Below are positions 1 through 7,566 of a stretch of 20,721 nucleotides of DNA, in pieces. Under the pieces are notes generated by a model that did no database searches, had not been told where the DNA came from, and saw only the letters and a list, made by a program, of their open reading frames with translations. Each line of letters starts with the position of its first letter. The stretch's first letter is position 1. Where the stretch lies: the NCBI GenBank assembly GCA_029820915.1, contig JALGUI010000011.1, positions 1 through 20,721 of the forward strand. The letters are read 5' to 3'. The translations under genes were made by a program, and so were the position numbers. Source of the stretch: Candidatus Zipacnadia bacterium (GTDB lineage: Bacteria; Armatimonadota; Zipacnadia; Zipacnadales; UBA5352).

Positions 1-2065
1 ACGGCGGCGCATTGTCCACCGTCACGGCCAGGGCCTCGGCCTCGCCCCACGAGTCGTCGGCCAGCTTCGGGCGGGCGTGGACGTACCAGCGGCCGTCCTC
101 AGCAGTGGCCAGGGCCGCCTTGCCGTCCTCGGAGGTCACCTCGTCGCCGGCGGCGCCGTTGGGGTCGCGATCGATGGCGATGGCCCAGCCGGCCACGTCC
201 ACCCCGCGGGCCGCGCGCGCACCCACCTCAACCTCCCCCGGCGACGGACGATAGAGCGCGATGTTGTCCAGGAGTATCTTCGTCCCCGCGTGGTTGCCGC
301 CGAAGCCGGCGTCCAGGTAGTCGCGGGAACTCAGGTTCCCGATGAACAGGTCGGTCGCCAGGAGCCTGCCTCTGGTGCCGAAGACGCGCTCGAGATGGCC
401 GAGCAGATCGAGCTCGGCGTGGTGCCACTGGTTGTCGGCCTGCACACCCGGGCACTGGTTGTCGGCCTGCACACCCGGGACGGCGCCGATCATGCGCGCG
501 CCGCCGGCCGGCTCCCGCAGGCCCGCGAAGGCCACCTCGCACAACTCACCGTTGACGGTCAGGTAGAGGTTGACCTTCGCGTCGGGATCGAGGCGGTAGT
601 CGAAGGCCAGCCTGGGCAACTCGCGCGCATCGAACCGCCCGGAGTGCAGGTTGGCCGCGAAGCTGCCGCCCGCGAAGGTGTTGACGAGCTTGGCGCAATG
701 CCCGCTGCCCTCGGCGCCGGGAGCGGCGATGGTGACCATCGCCCCCTGCTCGGCGTCGCGGTTCGACAGGCTCCCAAGATCGGTCTCGAAGTCGCTGAAC
801 AGCGACGGGTGGCTGGTGCTCGACAGCGTCGCGTGCCGCGGGTGGACCTCCTCGACCCGGCGGACGGCGAGGTGAGCCAGGGGAGCGGGGTCCCGAGGTA
901 TCTGCTCGTGCTCGTAGTACACCTTGATGCGCGAGAGGATCAGGCCGTTGTCGCGGCCCCAGATGGCGATGCGGCCACCGTCAAGCGGCTCGGGGTCGCG
1001 GACCTCGGCCACCAGGCGGTCATCGACCCACAACTGCAGCAGGTCGCCCTGCTTGCGCACCCGCAGCATCCACCACTTGCGGTGGAACTCGTAGGTGCTG
1101 GGGAAGCCGTCCTCAAAGATGGGCAGCAGCGCCTCGGCCCCGCGATTCTCCACCAGGACCTGCGTGCCCCGCATGATGCGCGTGGAGCTGTTGAGTTCGC
1201 CGCCGTAGACGAAGTTGTAGCCGCTGTCGAGGTTCGCGCCATCCCCGCAGATGGTGATGTTCATGTCGTTGGGGTTGCGGTAGTTGTGGGCGCCGGGCAT
1301 CACGCCCATCTTGAAGCCGCAGTAGGCCTCGACGGTGATGTCGCCCACGAACTGGCGCTTGTTCCAGACCGCCACCACGCCGTCCGTAGTGTAGCCGCCG
1401 TACCACGACCACTGCGGGCTGCAGGTCCAGCGGCTGGTGGGCTCCCACAGACCGCCGCACGCCGTCCAGTCGGTGGGCGGGTCGGAGAAGGTGTAGTCGT
1501 AGACGTGGTCGGAGTATATGTCGGTCTCGCCCGGCGTGACCCCCAACCCCGCGATATCCAGCGACAGCCTGCGGTCCGGCGTGGGCAGCACCCAGTCGGT
1601 CACCGTGTCGCCGAGCATGCGCCGCCGGCGCGCGATCTCCGCCTCGACGGCCTCGAGGCCCGCCCTCGCCTGTGCGTGATCGGGCTTGGCGTCGAGCACC
1701 TGTCGCAGCAGCAGCCGCCCCTCGGTCAGTCGCCCCTGCCGCCTGCGCACCTCGCCCAGCCAGTAGCGCGACTCGACCGACGAGGGCTTGGCGTCGAGCA
1801 CGGTCTGCAGCGCGGCCGCCGCGCCATCGAGATCGCCCAGCGACTCGCGGCAGCGCCCGAGCCAGAAGTGCGCGGCCAGGTTGTCGGGCGCCGCGGCCAC
1901 GATCTCCTCGAGCATCCGTGCGGCCTCGGCGGTCTGCCCCGCCCTGACCAGATCGGTGGCCTCGCCGACGGACGCCGCCTGCACCGGCGGCGCCCACGGC
2001 GCCGCCGGCCAGCACACGGTCACGACCACGGCCGCAAGTGTGACCCTCAGCAACCTGCCGCTCAT
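1..2065 (-). CDS. Secreted TPR + LamG-like multidomain protein (3' end outside window)
   Basis: The frame is open from an ATG at 2065 to the window edge, giving 688 visible residues; I translated it through without an internal stop. Residues 1-30 form a signal peptide (short basic start, then a VTLAAVVVTV core). Residues 31-148 look like about three TPR units, with repeated LGRCRESLGDLDGA- and LGEVRRRQGRLTEG-type helices. Residues about 155-385 resemble a concanavalin/LamG-like domain ending in the typical KVYYEHE strand. Residues about 425-605 form a second beta-sandwich, galactose-binding-like (FSDFETDLGSLSN to ILLDNIALYRP). Ig/FN3-like sequence follows to the edge. A GAGGGA purine tract lies about 9 nt before the ATG, and the gene begins 35 nt after the preceding broken gene. 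A perfect 27-bp in-frame tandem duplication gives a repeated PGVQADNQ at residues 530-546. The role is unknown; I infer an extracellular glycan- or surface-associated scaffold. Confidence 0.85.
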   Translation of the reverse strand, partial: MSGRLLRVTLAAVVVTVCWPAAPWAPPVQAASVGEATDLVRAGQTAEAARMLEEIVAAAPDNLAAHFWLGRCRESLGDLDGAAAALQTVLDAKPSSVESRYWLGEVRRRQGRLTEGRLLLRQVLDAKPDHAQARAGLEAVEAEIARRRRMLGDTVTDWVLPTPDRRLSLDIAGLGVTPGETDIYSDHVYDYTFSDPPTDWTACGGLWEPTSRWTCSPQWSWYGGYTTDGVVAVWNKRQFVGDITVEAYCGFKMGVMPGAHNYRNPNDMNITICGDGANLDSGYNFVYGGELNSSTRIMRGTQVLVENRGAEALLPIFEDGFPSTYEFHRKWWMLRVRKQGDLLQLWVDDRLVAEVRDPEPLDGGRIAIWGRDNGLILSRIKVYYEHEQIPRDPAPLAHLAVRRVEEVHPRHATLSSTSHPSLFSDFETDLGSLSNRDAEQGAMVTIAAPGAEGSGHCAKLVNTFAGGSFAANLHSGRFDARELPRLAFDYRLDPDAKVNLYLTVNGELCEVAFAGLREPAGGARMIGAVPGVQADNQCPGVQADNQWHHAELDLLGHLERVFGTRGRLLATDLFIGNLSSRDYLDAGFGGNHAGTKILLDNIALYRPSPGEVEVGARAARGVDVAGWAIAIDRDPNGAAGDEVTSEDGKAALATAEDGRWYVHARPKLADDSWGEAEALAVTVDNAPP
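426..479. repeat. Perfect 27-bp tandem duplication inside a CDS
   Basis: Two identical 27-bp units abut at 426-452 and 453-479. The length is a multiple of three, so the reading frame of the secreted TPR protein survives and gains nine residues (PGVQADNQC then PGVQADNQW). Confidence 0.95.
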
Positions 2066-2080
2066 CGTGCCATCCCTCGC

Positions 2081-2086
2081 TGCATC
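2081..2086 (-). promoter_or_regulatory. Possible -10 box (TATGAT)
   Basis: On the minus strand a TATGAT hexamer sits in the 35-nt gap about 15 nt before the ATG at 2065. No convincing -35 was found about 17 nt further upstream, so this is weak, but it is an unusually good -10 match in this GC-rich sequence. Confidence 0.2.
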
Positions 2087-2100
2087 ATACCCCGCACGCC

Positions 2101-4149
2101 TCAGCGCCTCTCGCTGAACACGACCGACCCGTCCACGACCACCACAATCCACGTCCCGCGCCGCTCGAACCTGATCGGGCATGGCTCGCTCGTGACCTCG
2201 ACCGTCGCCGTCGCCAGCGTTTCGTCACCGGCCTGCAGCGTGAGCGTCAGCGACTTCGAGCCCGCCTGCGTGGCCATCACCAGTGTCACGCCCGAGTTCG
2301 GGTCCTCCGGCGTCGCGTCCAGGTGCACAGCGACCTCGCCACCCGCCCGCTCGACCCTCGGGATCTCGAAGGCGACGGCCTTGTCGCCGAAGTAGTCGCC
2401 CTTGGTCCACCATGCGCCGCCATCGTCCTCGGGCTTGACCCACGGCGCCCGTGTGCTGGCCCACTCGGCCATCTCCGGGTGCTCGTCGCCCTCGGTGAAC
2501 TCCTTCATCACCCTCGCAATGCGCCGTGGCGGCAGCATGGTCAGGTAGACATTGTCGAACCGCCCGGCGCCGCCGCCGGCGACGTAGAGCCCGATGCGCC
2601 CGGACATCGCATCCGCGTCGAACGTGTCCAGGATGCGCTTGCCATCAAGATACCCGGTCAGCAGACCGTCGTCAACCACCAGCGTCGCCCGATGCCAGCT
2701 CCCCGACGTCACGTGCGCCGACGTGCTCGCCAGCACCGCCTCCTGGCCGCCCTCGACGCGCACGAGTTGCGCCTGGCCCTCGTAGTCAACGCCCGAGCCG
2801 GCGGCCCCGAAGCGCAGTGCGAAGTACCGGTCATCACCCGCGCAGGCGACAACGCCCACCCCGGCCTGCGGGTCCGCGTACAGATCAACCGCGTGCGCGT
2901 AGCGGCTCCACTCCGCCCGCGTACAGATCAACCGCGTGCGCGTAGCGGCTCCACTCCGCGCGGCCCGTCACCACCAGGCCGTCGCTGGCGCCGCCGCCCC
3001 GCATGTGGCCGCCGTCGATGCCCCAGCTCCCGGAGTGGATGACCCACTTGCCGGGCGTCGATTCTTCGAAGTCCTCGGCCAGGACCTGCCAATCCTTGAC
3101 GGCGACGCTGTCGAAGAAGGTCCCGGCGGAGCCCTCGCAGTACAGGCCCGGCTGCCCCTGGCCGAACAGGTCGGCCTCGCGTCGTCCACGAGGCACTGCA
3201 TCAGCCCATCGCAGATGCGCAACTCGATGCGATACCACTGGCCGGGCAGATGCCCGCCGGGCACCTCGCCAAGCAGCGAGCGCACCCCGCCGACCACGCT
3301 GAGGAGCTGCAGCCGGTCCGCGTTGTCCTCAGTTGACAGCGCCGAGGTCCAGCGCGCGAGGATGTAGTTCTCCGTGTCCTGGAAGTACACCACGAGGCCG
3401 AGGGGATCGGTGTCCGCGGGGCGCACGGCGGCGCTGACCGAGTAGTTGTCCCAGAACCAGTAGCCGCTGCAGGTGATCGCCGGGCCGTCGCCGGCCTTGC
3501 CCCAGTAGCTGAAGGCGTTGGCCGACTTGTCCGCCTCCATGCGGTCGCTCTGCTCGTCCACGCGCAGCGACTGCGTCTTCCAGGTGCCCTGGACCGGCTC
3601 CCAGGTGCTCCGCGCGTCGGCCGCGCGCATGAAATCGTCGGTCATGTAGACGCCGCCCAGCGGCTGGAGCATGGGGTCGGCGATCTCGCCGCCCTGGACC
3701 GAGTAGCCGACCTGCCCGCCCGAGAGCGTGGCGTCGTACGCCCGCGCCAGCACCTCATGGTTGAGGATCAACTCGATGCCCCAGCCGTCGCGGCGCACGG
3801 TCATCTCGAGGTCGCTCTCGGCCTCGAAGCCACCGTAGCCGCGGGCGCGGCCGATCTCCGTGGCGGTGCCATCCACGATGCGCTCGATCGCGACCCGCGC
3901 CGGCGAGAGCCGCAGGGCATAGCCGTCACCGGAGTCCTGCCGGTCGATGACGACCAGCACGCTGAGCGCCTGCGGGTCCGCCACGTGGAGCGTCGCGGCG
4001 AGGGCGTACGGTCCCTCGACCGTGTCCTCCAGCATCGTGAGGTCGTCCTGGGCGTACATGGTGGCCACCGCGCCCGTGATGGCGAGCGCGGTGGTGACGA
4101 CGGTAAGTATGGCGCGGCGCAGATGCCGGCGCCGGTCGGTGTCATTCAT
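2101..4149 (-). pseudogene. Secreted LamG/concanavalin-like multidomain protein, broken by two frame disruptions
   Basis: The protein is readable in three successive frames: 4149 to about 3181, about 3180 to 2917, and 2916 to 2101 (stop TGA). Together they would give about 665 residues. The N-terminus (basic MNDTDRRRHLRRA, then a hydrophobic stretch ending near AVATMYAQ) is a signal peptide or anchor. At least three concanavalin/LamG or DUF1080-like units follow, marked by YILARW/YFALRF, LQLLSVVGG/QLVRVEGG, GQWYRIEL/GSWHRATL, LVDD/YLDGKRIL and FFDSVAV/RFDNVYL. The first break, near 3174-3190, needs one missing base or two extra bases. The second is an exact 43-bp tandem duplication (2874-2959); removing one copy joins the frames seamlessly through TGRAEWSRYAHAVDLYADPQAG. 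Either the gene is inactivated or the assembly is wrong. It lies 31 nt downstream of the CBM-like gene and shares domain style with the TPR gene that follows. Confidence 0.8.
2874..2959. repeat. Perfect 43-bp tandem duplication causing a frameshift
   Basis: Units 2874-2916 and 2917-2959 are identical (start ccgcgtacag, end cactccgc). On the minus strand both encode AEWSRYAHAVDLYA, but in different frames because 43 is not divisible by three. Confidence 0.95.
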
Positions 4150-4180
4150 CTCAGTTTCGTCAGGCTCCTGCCGCCGGGCT

Positions 4181-4735
4181 TCACTGACTCGGCTTGATGA
4201 TGTACTGCGGCGTGCGGGTCTCCGCGCGCACCGGGACGTAGCGGCTGTTGTTGGTCAGCAGGAACTGGTCCAGCTTCGCCCCGTCCTCGCGGTTCTGGAT
4301 GCGGATCTCGTGCACGCCGGCGGACAGGCTGAGCCTGGCGCCCTTGACCCAGTGCCAGGTCTGGTAGGTCCCGTCCTCACCAATGGCGGTCGCCGGCTTG
4401 CCGTCCACGACCACGAAGAACGAGTTCCCGCACGAGTCGTACCAGTTGCACCGCGCCCACAGCGTGTAGGTGCCGGCGCTGGGCACGTTGATCCTGAAGC
4501 GCACATTCCCGTCGTCCGCCGGGCCCGTCTCGGTCGTCGCGTGCGGGCGGCGCAGCGGGATGTGCACGTAGGCGTGCCCTGACGCCACCTCGCTGGTCGC
4601 CTTGGCCATCGAGGGCTTGATGCTGTAGTAGTCCTCTCCCTCGACCACGATCTTGATCGTGGCGGCCCAGGCCAGCGTGGCCGCGACCAGCACGGCCAGC
4701 ACGACGATGGTAGTGGCTGCAGTCAGGCGACGCAT
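4181..4735 (-). CDS. Small secreted CBM6/35-like carbohydrate-binding protein
   Basis: The protein has 184 residues. Residues 1-25 are a clear signal peptide (MRRLTAATTI plus a VVLAVLVAATLAWA core, cleavage near AWA-AT). Residues 27-163 read as one galactose-binding beta-sandwich of the CBM6/CBM35 style. Its markers are an opening VVEGEDYYSIKPSM strand, FRINVPSAGTYTLWARCNW in the middle, LSAGVHEIRIQNREDGAKLD near the end and a closing FLLTNN strand. Cys96 and Cys102 could form a disulfide. No catalytic domain is present. The start has a strong GGAGG 7 nt upstream, and only 2 nt separate it from the stop of the O-antigen ligase-like gene, so it is probably co-transcribed. I infer that it binds the glycan made or exported by the upstream genes; the ligand is unknown. 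Confidence 0.8.
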   Translation of the reverse strand: MRRLTAATTIVVLAVLVAATLAWAATIKIVVEGEDYYSIKPSMAKATSEVASGHAYVHIPLRRPHATTETGPADDGNVRFRINVPSAGTYTLWARCNWYDSCGNSFFVVVDGKPATAIGEDGTYQTWHWVKGARLSLSAGVHEIRIQNREDGAKLDQFLLTNNSRYVPVRAETRTPQYIIKPSQ

Positions 4736-4737
4736 GG

Positions 4738-6069
4738 TCAGTCCTCCCCACGGCTTTCGTCTAAAGTATCAGACGCTTGCTCCAGAAGCACGATTCCAGT
4801 GAAACCGCGCGTGTGCACGGCGGCGATCATGGCAAAGACGAGAGCCCATATGAGGCTACTACCTCTGACGAACAGACTCGAGAAGATGTTTACCAGCGCG
4901 ATCCCGTATGCGCTGCCCAGCAGGCCCCAGCAGACGCCCATCGACCAGTGGTCGCGAGCGCGGCGCCAGTTGTCCTCCGCGCGCCGCCAGAAGTAGCCGA
5001 TCCAGGCCAGGAAGGCCACCAGCCCCAGGAACCCCATCGACGAGCCGATCACGAGGTACAGGTTGTTCGTGTCCGGCTCGGTCTTCTTGGCATTGGGCAG
5101 GAAGCCGTAGTAGCTGGACTGGCCAATATGCTTCTGATAGCCACCGGTGCCGACGCCCAGCAGGAAGTTGTCGCTGAGCATGGTCAGGGCCGGCTGCCAC
5201 TCCAACCAGCGCTTCTTGACCAGAGGCGGCGGCTCCTCCCCCGGCATGGTGATGACCTTGTGCACCTCACCACGCTCGATCGGGTCCGCGACCTCCGTGA
5301 ACAGCGCCGTCCGGTTCGCGGGCATCGCCGTCCACACCAGCGCAACGAAGAGGCTGGCGCACAGCAGGTAGTAGCCGAGCGCCCGAAGGCTCTTCAGCGC
5401 GCTCAAGACCAGCAGCACCAGCGCCAGGCACCAGAACTGCGGGCCCGCGAGCATGGTGAGCACGCCCAGCACCACGACAAAGATGAACCACGAGCGATGG
5501 ACCGTGTCCTGCGTCCAGATCGCCATGCCGTACAGCAGTGGCAGGACCATCACCAGGTAAGCCCCATAGACGTTGCGGTTGGCGAAGGTCCCCCGCACCT
5601 GCATCGGGTCGTCTACCGTGCAATACTGCCACAGCGCGGCGAAGACCGCAATGGTCGTGGCGATCGCCACGGCCTTCGCCGCCACCACCAGGCGGTGCTG
5701 ACCGCGCAGGACGTCCGCGAAGAGCGCGTAGACCGCGACGAAGTATAGCACGAGCTGGGCGATCTCGACGGCCGCCGACTTCAGGCTCGTCGCGCCCAGA
5801 CCCGACAGCGCGGCCACGACCACCAGCGCCCAGATGGCGGCCGGCGGGCGGATGATGTCATTCCAGCGCCGCTCGAGCAGCACCGACAGCGCCCACAGGC
5901 CGAAGACCGCCGCGGCGAACACGTCGGCGTAGAGGATGAACGGGCCATCCTTGGGGTCCAGCGCGTACGAGAACTGGTTGGCGGCCGCCAGGATCAGCGC
6001 CACCACCAGCGGCCAGAGCAGCCCCTGCAGCCTCTGTCCGGTTGTCCGCTGCGGCTCGGAGAAGGCCAC
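4738..6069 (-). CDS. O-antigen ligase / Wzy-type polymerase family membrane protein
   Basis: The protein has 443 residues and about 10-12 hydrophobic segments. The Wzy_C/WaaL family signature is visible: RGTFANRNVYGAYL at about 159-172 in a membrane region, then a large predicted periplasmic loop (about 255-330) carrying WLEWQPALTMLSDNFLLGVGTGGY at 288-311, then NNLYLVIGSSMGFLGL entering the next helix. Family members transfer undecaprenyl-linked glycans to an acceptor (ligase) or to a growing chain (polymerase); sequence alone does not separate the two. The GTG start at 6069 is 15 nt after the preceding gene and has only a weak GGGA upstream. The neighbours (four GT4s, a GT2, a flippase) fit the final periplasmic step of glycan assembly. 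Confidence 0.85.
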   Translation of the reverse strand: MAFSEPQRTTGQRLQGLLWPLVVALILAAANQFSYALDPKDGPFILYADVFAAAVFGLWALSVLLERRWNDIIRPPAAIWALVVVAALSGLGATSLKSAAVEIAQLVLYFVAVYALFADVLRGQHRLVVAAKAVAIATTIAVFAALWQYCTVDDPMQVRGTFANRNVYGAYLVMVLPLLYGMAIWTQDTVHRSWFIFVVVLGVLTMLAGPQFWCLALVLLVLSALKSLRALGYYLLCASLFVALVWTAMPANRTALFTEVADPIERGEVHKVITMPGEEPPPLVKKRWLEWQPALTMLSDNFLLGVGTGGYQKHIGQSSYYGFLPNAKKTEPDTNNLYLVIGSSMGFLGLVAFLAWIGYFWRRAEDNWRRARDHWSMGVCWGLLGSAYGIALVNIFSSLFVRGSSLIWALVFAMIAAVHTRGFTGIVLLEQASDTLDESRGED

Positions 6070-6084
6070 GGTCAGGTCATCCCA

Positions 6085-6762
6085 TCACAGATTGCGTGCC
6101 ACGGCGATAAGCAGCGCGGCGCCGACATAGAGATGAGCCACGGCGCCCACGCCGGGCGCGCCGGACAGCGTCAGACAGGTCACGAGCACCAACGTGAAGG
6201 ACACGACCCGGAAGGCGAGCATCGCGATCCCCGTCGTGCCCGACAGGTCGTAGATGCCGTGCAGGCCCAGCCACATGATGCCGGCAAGCGCCAGTACCAA
6301 TACGGCTGCGGTGACCACAGCGTTGCGGAACGCCACGCGGCCGAGCACGGTCCGCCGGTCCACCGCCGCGTACACGCCCAGGAAGATCGCCGCGATCAGC
6401 ACGCCCACGTGCGCCAGGCTCGGCTCCAACTCCGCCAGCGGACCGGCGGAGATGCCCGCCAGGCCGGGCAGCGACGCAAGCTGCGGATCGTAGGCGAGGT
6501 ACAGCGCCGTCGCGCCGCCGAGCGCCAGTAGCGCCCGCAAGGCTACCCTCCCGGCGCCGCGGCGCAACTTGCACGCGCCGCCCACCAGCACGGCGAGCCC
6601 GATGAGCCCGAAGCTCGCCCACTGCCCGCGGCTGAGCCAGCCCTCGGGCTGGAGCGTCCAGGCCGCCGAGAAGGCCACGAGCTGCAGCCCGACGTGGACG
6701 CCCACCGCGGGGCACCACGGGACCCGGCTGTCCTCGATTGGCTCTCGCGGCTCGGCTGCCAC
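6085..6762 (-). CDS. Seven-helix integral membrane protein of unknown function
   Basis: The protein has 225 residues and I do not recognise it. Hydrophobic segments lie at about 22-38, 50-64, 74-91, 117-134, 147-170, 178-199 and 203-221. A non-hydrophobic stretch of about 25 residues (91-116) separates helices 3 and 4. There are no obvious catalytic motifs. The GTG start is well supported by GAGGTGA 6 nt upstream. It follows lipB after a 114-nt gap and lies 15 nt before the O-antigen ligase-like gene, so it may assist that enzyme or form part of a glycan or membrane pathway (inference). An overlapping open frame (6077-6856) is Arg/Gly-rich and was judged a shadow. Confidence 0.7.
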   Translation of the reverse strand: MAAEPREPIEDSRVPWCPAVGVHVGLQLVAFSAAWTLQPEGWLSRGQWASFGLIGLAVLVGGACKLRRGAGRVALRALLALGGATALYLAYDPQLASLPGLAGISAGPLAELEPSLAHVGVLIAAIFLGVYAAVDRRTVLGRVAFRNAVVTAAVLVLALAGIMWLGLHGIYDLSGTTGIAMLAFRVVSFTLVLVTCLTLSGAPGVGAVAHLYVGAALLIAVARNL

Positions 6763-6876
6763 CTTCGTTCACCTCAAACCGCGGCCGGGGCATCGGCGCC
6801 CAGGGCCGCGGCCGGCGCGTGGCGGTCGTGTAGCGGTATGCCGCGCCCGCGGACACGGGCCCACGGGCTCATCGTA

Positions 6877-7566
6877 TTAGAAAACCGTGCGGGCGAGAAG
6901 TTCCGCCCCGGAACGAGCCACCATCCGCAGCCCGAATTGCCTGCCCAGCGCCTCAACGAGCGCGTCGCGGACCCGACCGGGGGCCGGCGCGGGCCCGGCG
7001 AGGTCGGCCAACGACGCCATCTGCTCGGAGCGCAGCCCACACGGACTGATCGCGCGCCACGCCGCTGTGGCGCACCGTACATTCATCGCGAAGCCGTGCC
7101 GGGTTACCCAGCCGCGCACCGCGATGCCGATGCTCGCCACCTTGCGCCCGTCCACCCACACGCCGGTCAGGCCCTCGACCCGCTCCGCCCGGTAGCCGAG
7201 GTCCCGCAGCCCCCCGATGATCGCCGCCTCCAGCGAGCGCAGGTACCAGTGCAGGTCGGTGCGGTGCTCGCGCAGGTCCAGGATGGGGTAGCCGACGATC
7301 TGCCCAGGGCCGTGCCAGGTGGCTCTCCCGCCGCGGCCGACGCGGCGCACCGGGATGCCGATGGCTCGCGGGCCACCCGGGGAGAGCTCGGTCGCCGTGT
7401 CCTCCGCTGCGGAGCCGACGGTGATCACCGGATCGTGCTCGCAGATCAGGAGGCGGTCCGGCGCCTCCCCCGCCCGGCGGACCGCGACGAGGCGCTCCTG
7501 CAACCGCTCGGCTTCGCCGAAGTCGATCCGGCCGAGATTAAAGACCTCGCACACCCGCTCGCTCAC
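6877..7566 (-). CDS. lipB: Octanoyl-[acyl-carrier-protein]:protein N-octanoyltransferase (LipB)
   Basis: The protein has 229 residues, the usual LipB length. LipB moves octanoyl from octanoyl-ACP onto the lipoyl-domain lysine of 2-oxoacid dehydrogenase E2 subunits or GcvH, the first step of lipoate biosynthesis, in the cytoplasm. The family signature RGGRATWHGPGQIVGYPILDL is at about 78-98. Lys142 (RKVASIGI) and the acyl-thioester cysteine Cys176 (ISPCGL) are both present, so it should be active. The GTG start overlaps the upstream GT4 stop by 4 nt (GTGA), so it is translationally coupled to a glycosyltransferase. This is an unusual place for lipB: no lipA is visible, although an ACP gene and an E1-beta gene are nearby. 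Confidence 0.95.
   Translation of the reverse strand: MSERVCEVFNLGRIDFGEAERLQERLVAVRRAGEAPDRLLICEHDPVITVGSAAEDTATELSPGGPRAIGIPVRRVGRGGRATWHGPGQIVGYPILDLREHRTDLHWYLRSLEAAIIGGLRDLGYRAERVEGLTGVWVDGRKVASIGIAVRGWVTRHGFAMNVRCATAAWRAISPCGLRSEQMASLADLAGPAPAPGRVRDALVEALGRQFGLRMVARSGAELLARTVF

Noticed and set aside
1113..2015. A 300-codon minus-strand frame overlapping the TPR gene
   Set aside because: It is Gly/Arg/Ala low-complexity, while the alternative frame at 2065 gives a signal peptide, TPR helices and LamG-like strands.
77..2395. A 772-codon open frame on the plus strand
   Set aside because: It is antisense to well-structured secreted-protein coding sequence, its composition is Arg/Ala/Gly/Val-rich without domain motifs, and long shadow frames are expected at this GC content.
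6077..6856. A 259-codon minus-strand frame covering the membrane protein
   Set aside because: It lacks hydrophobic segments and is Arg/Gly-rich. The frame starting at 6762 has seven membrane segments and a good ribosome binding site.
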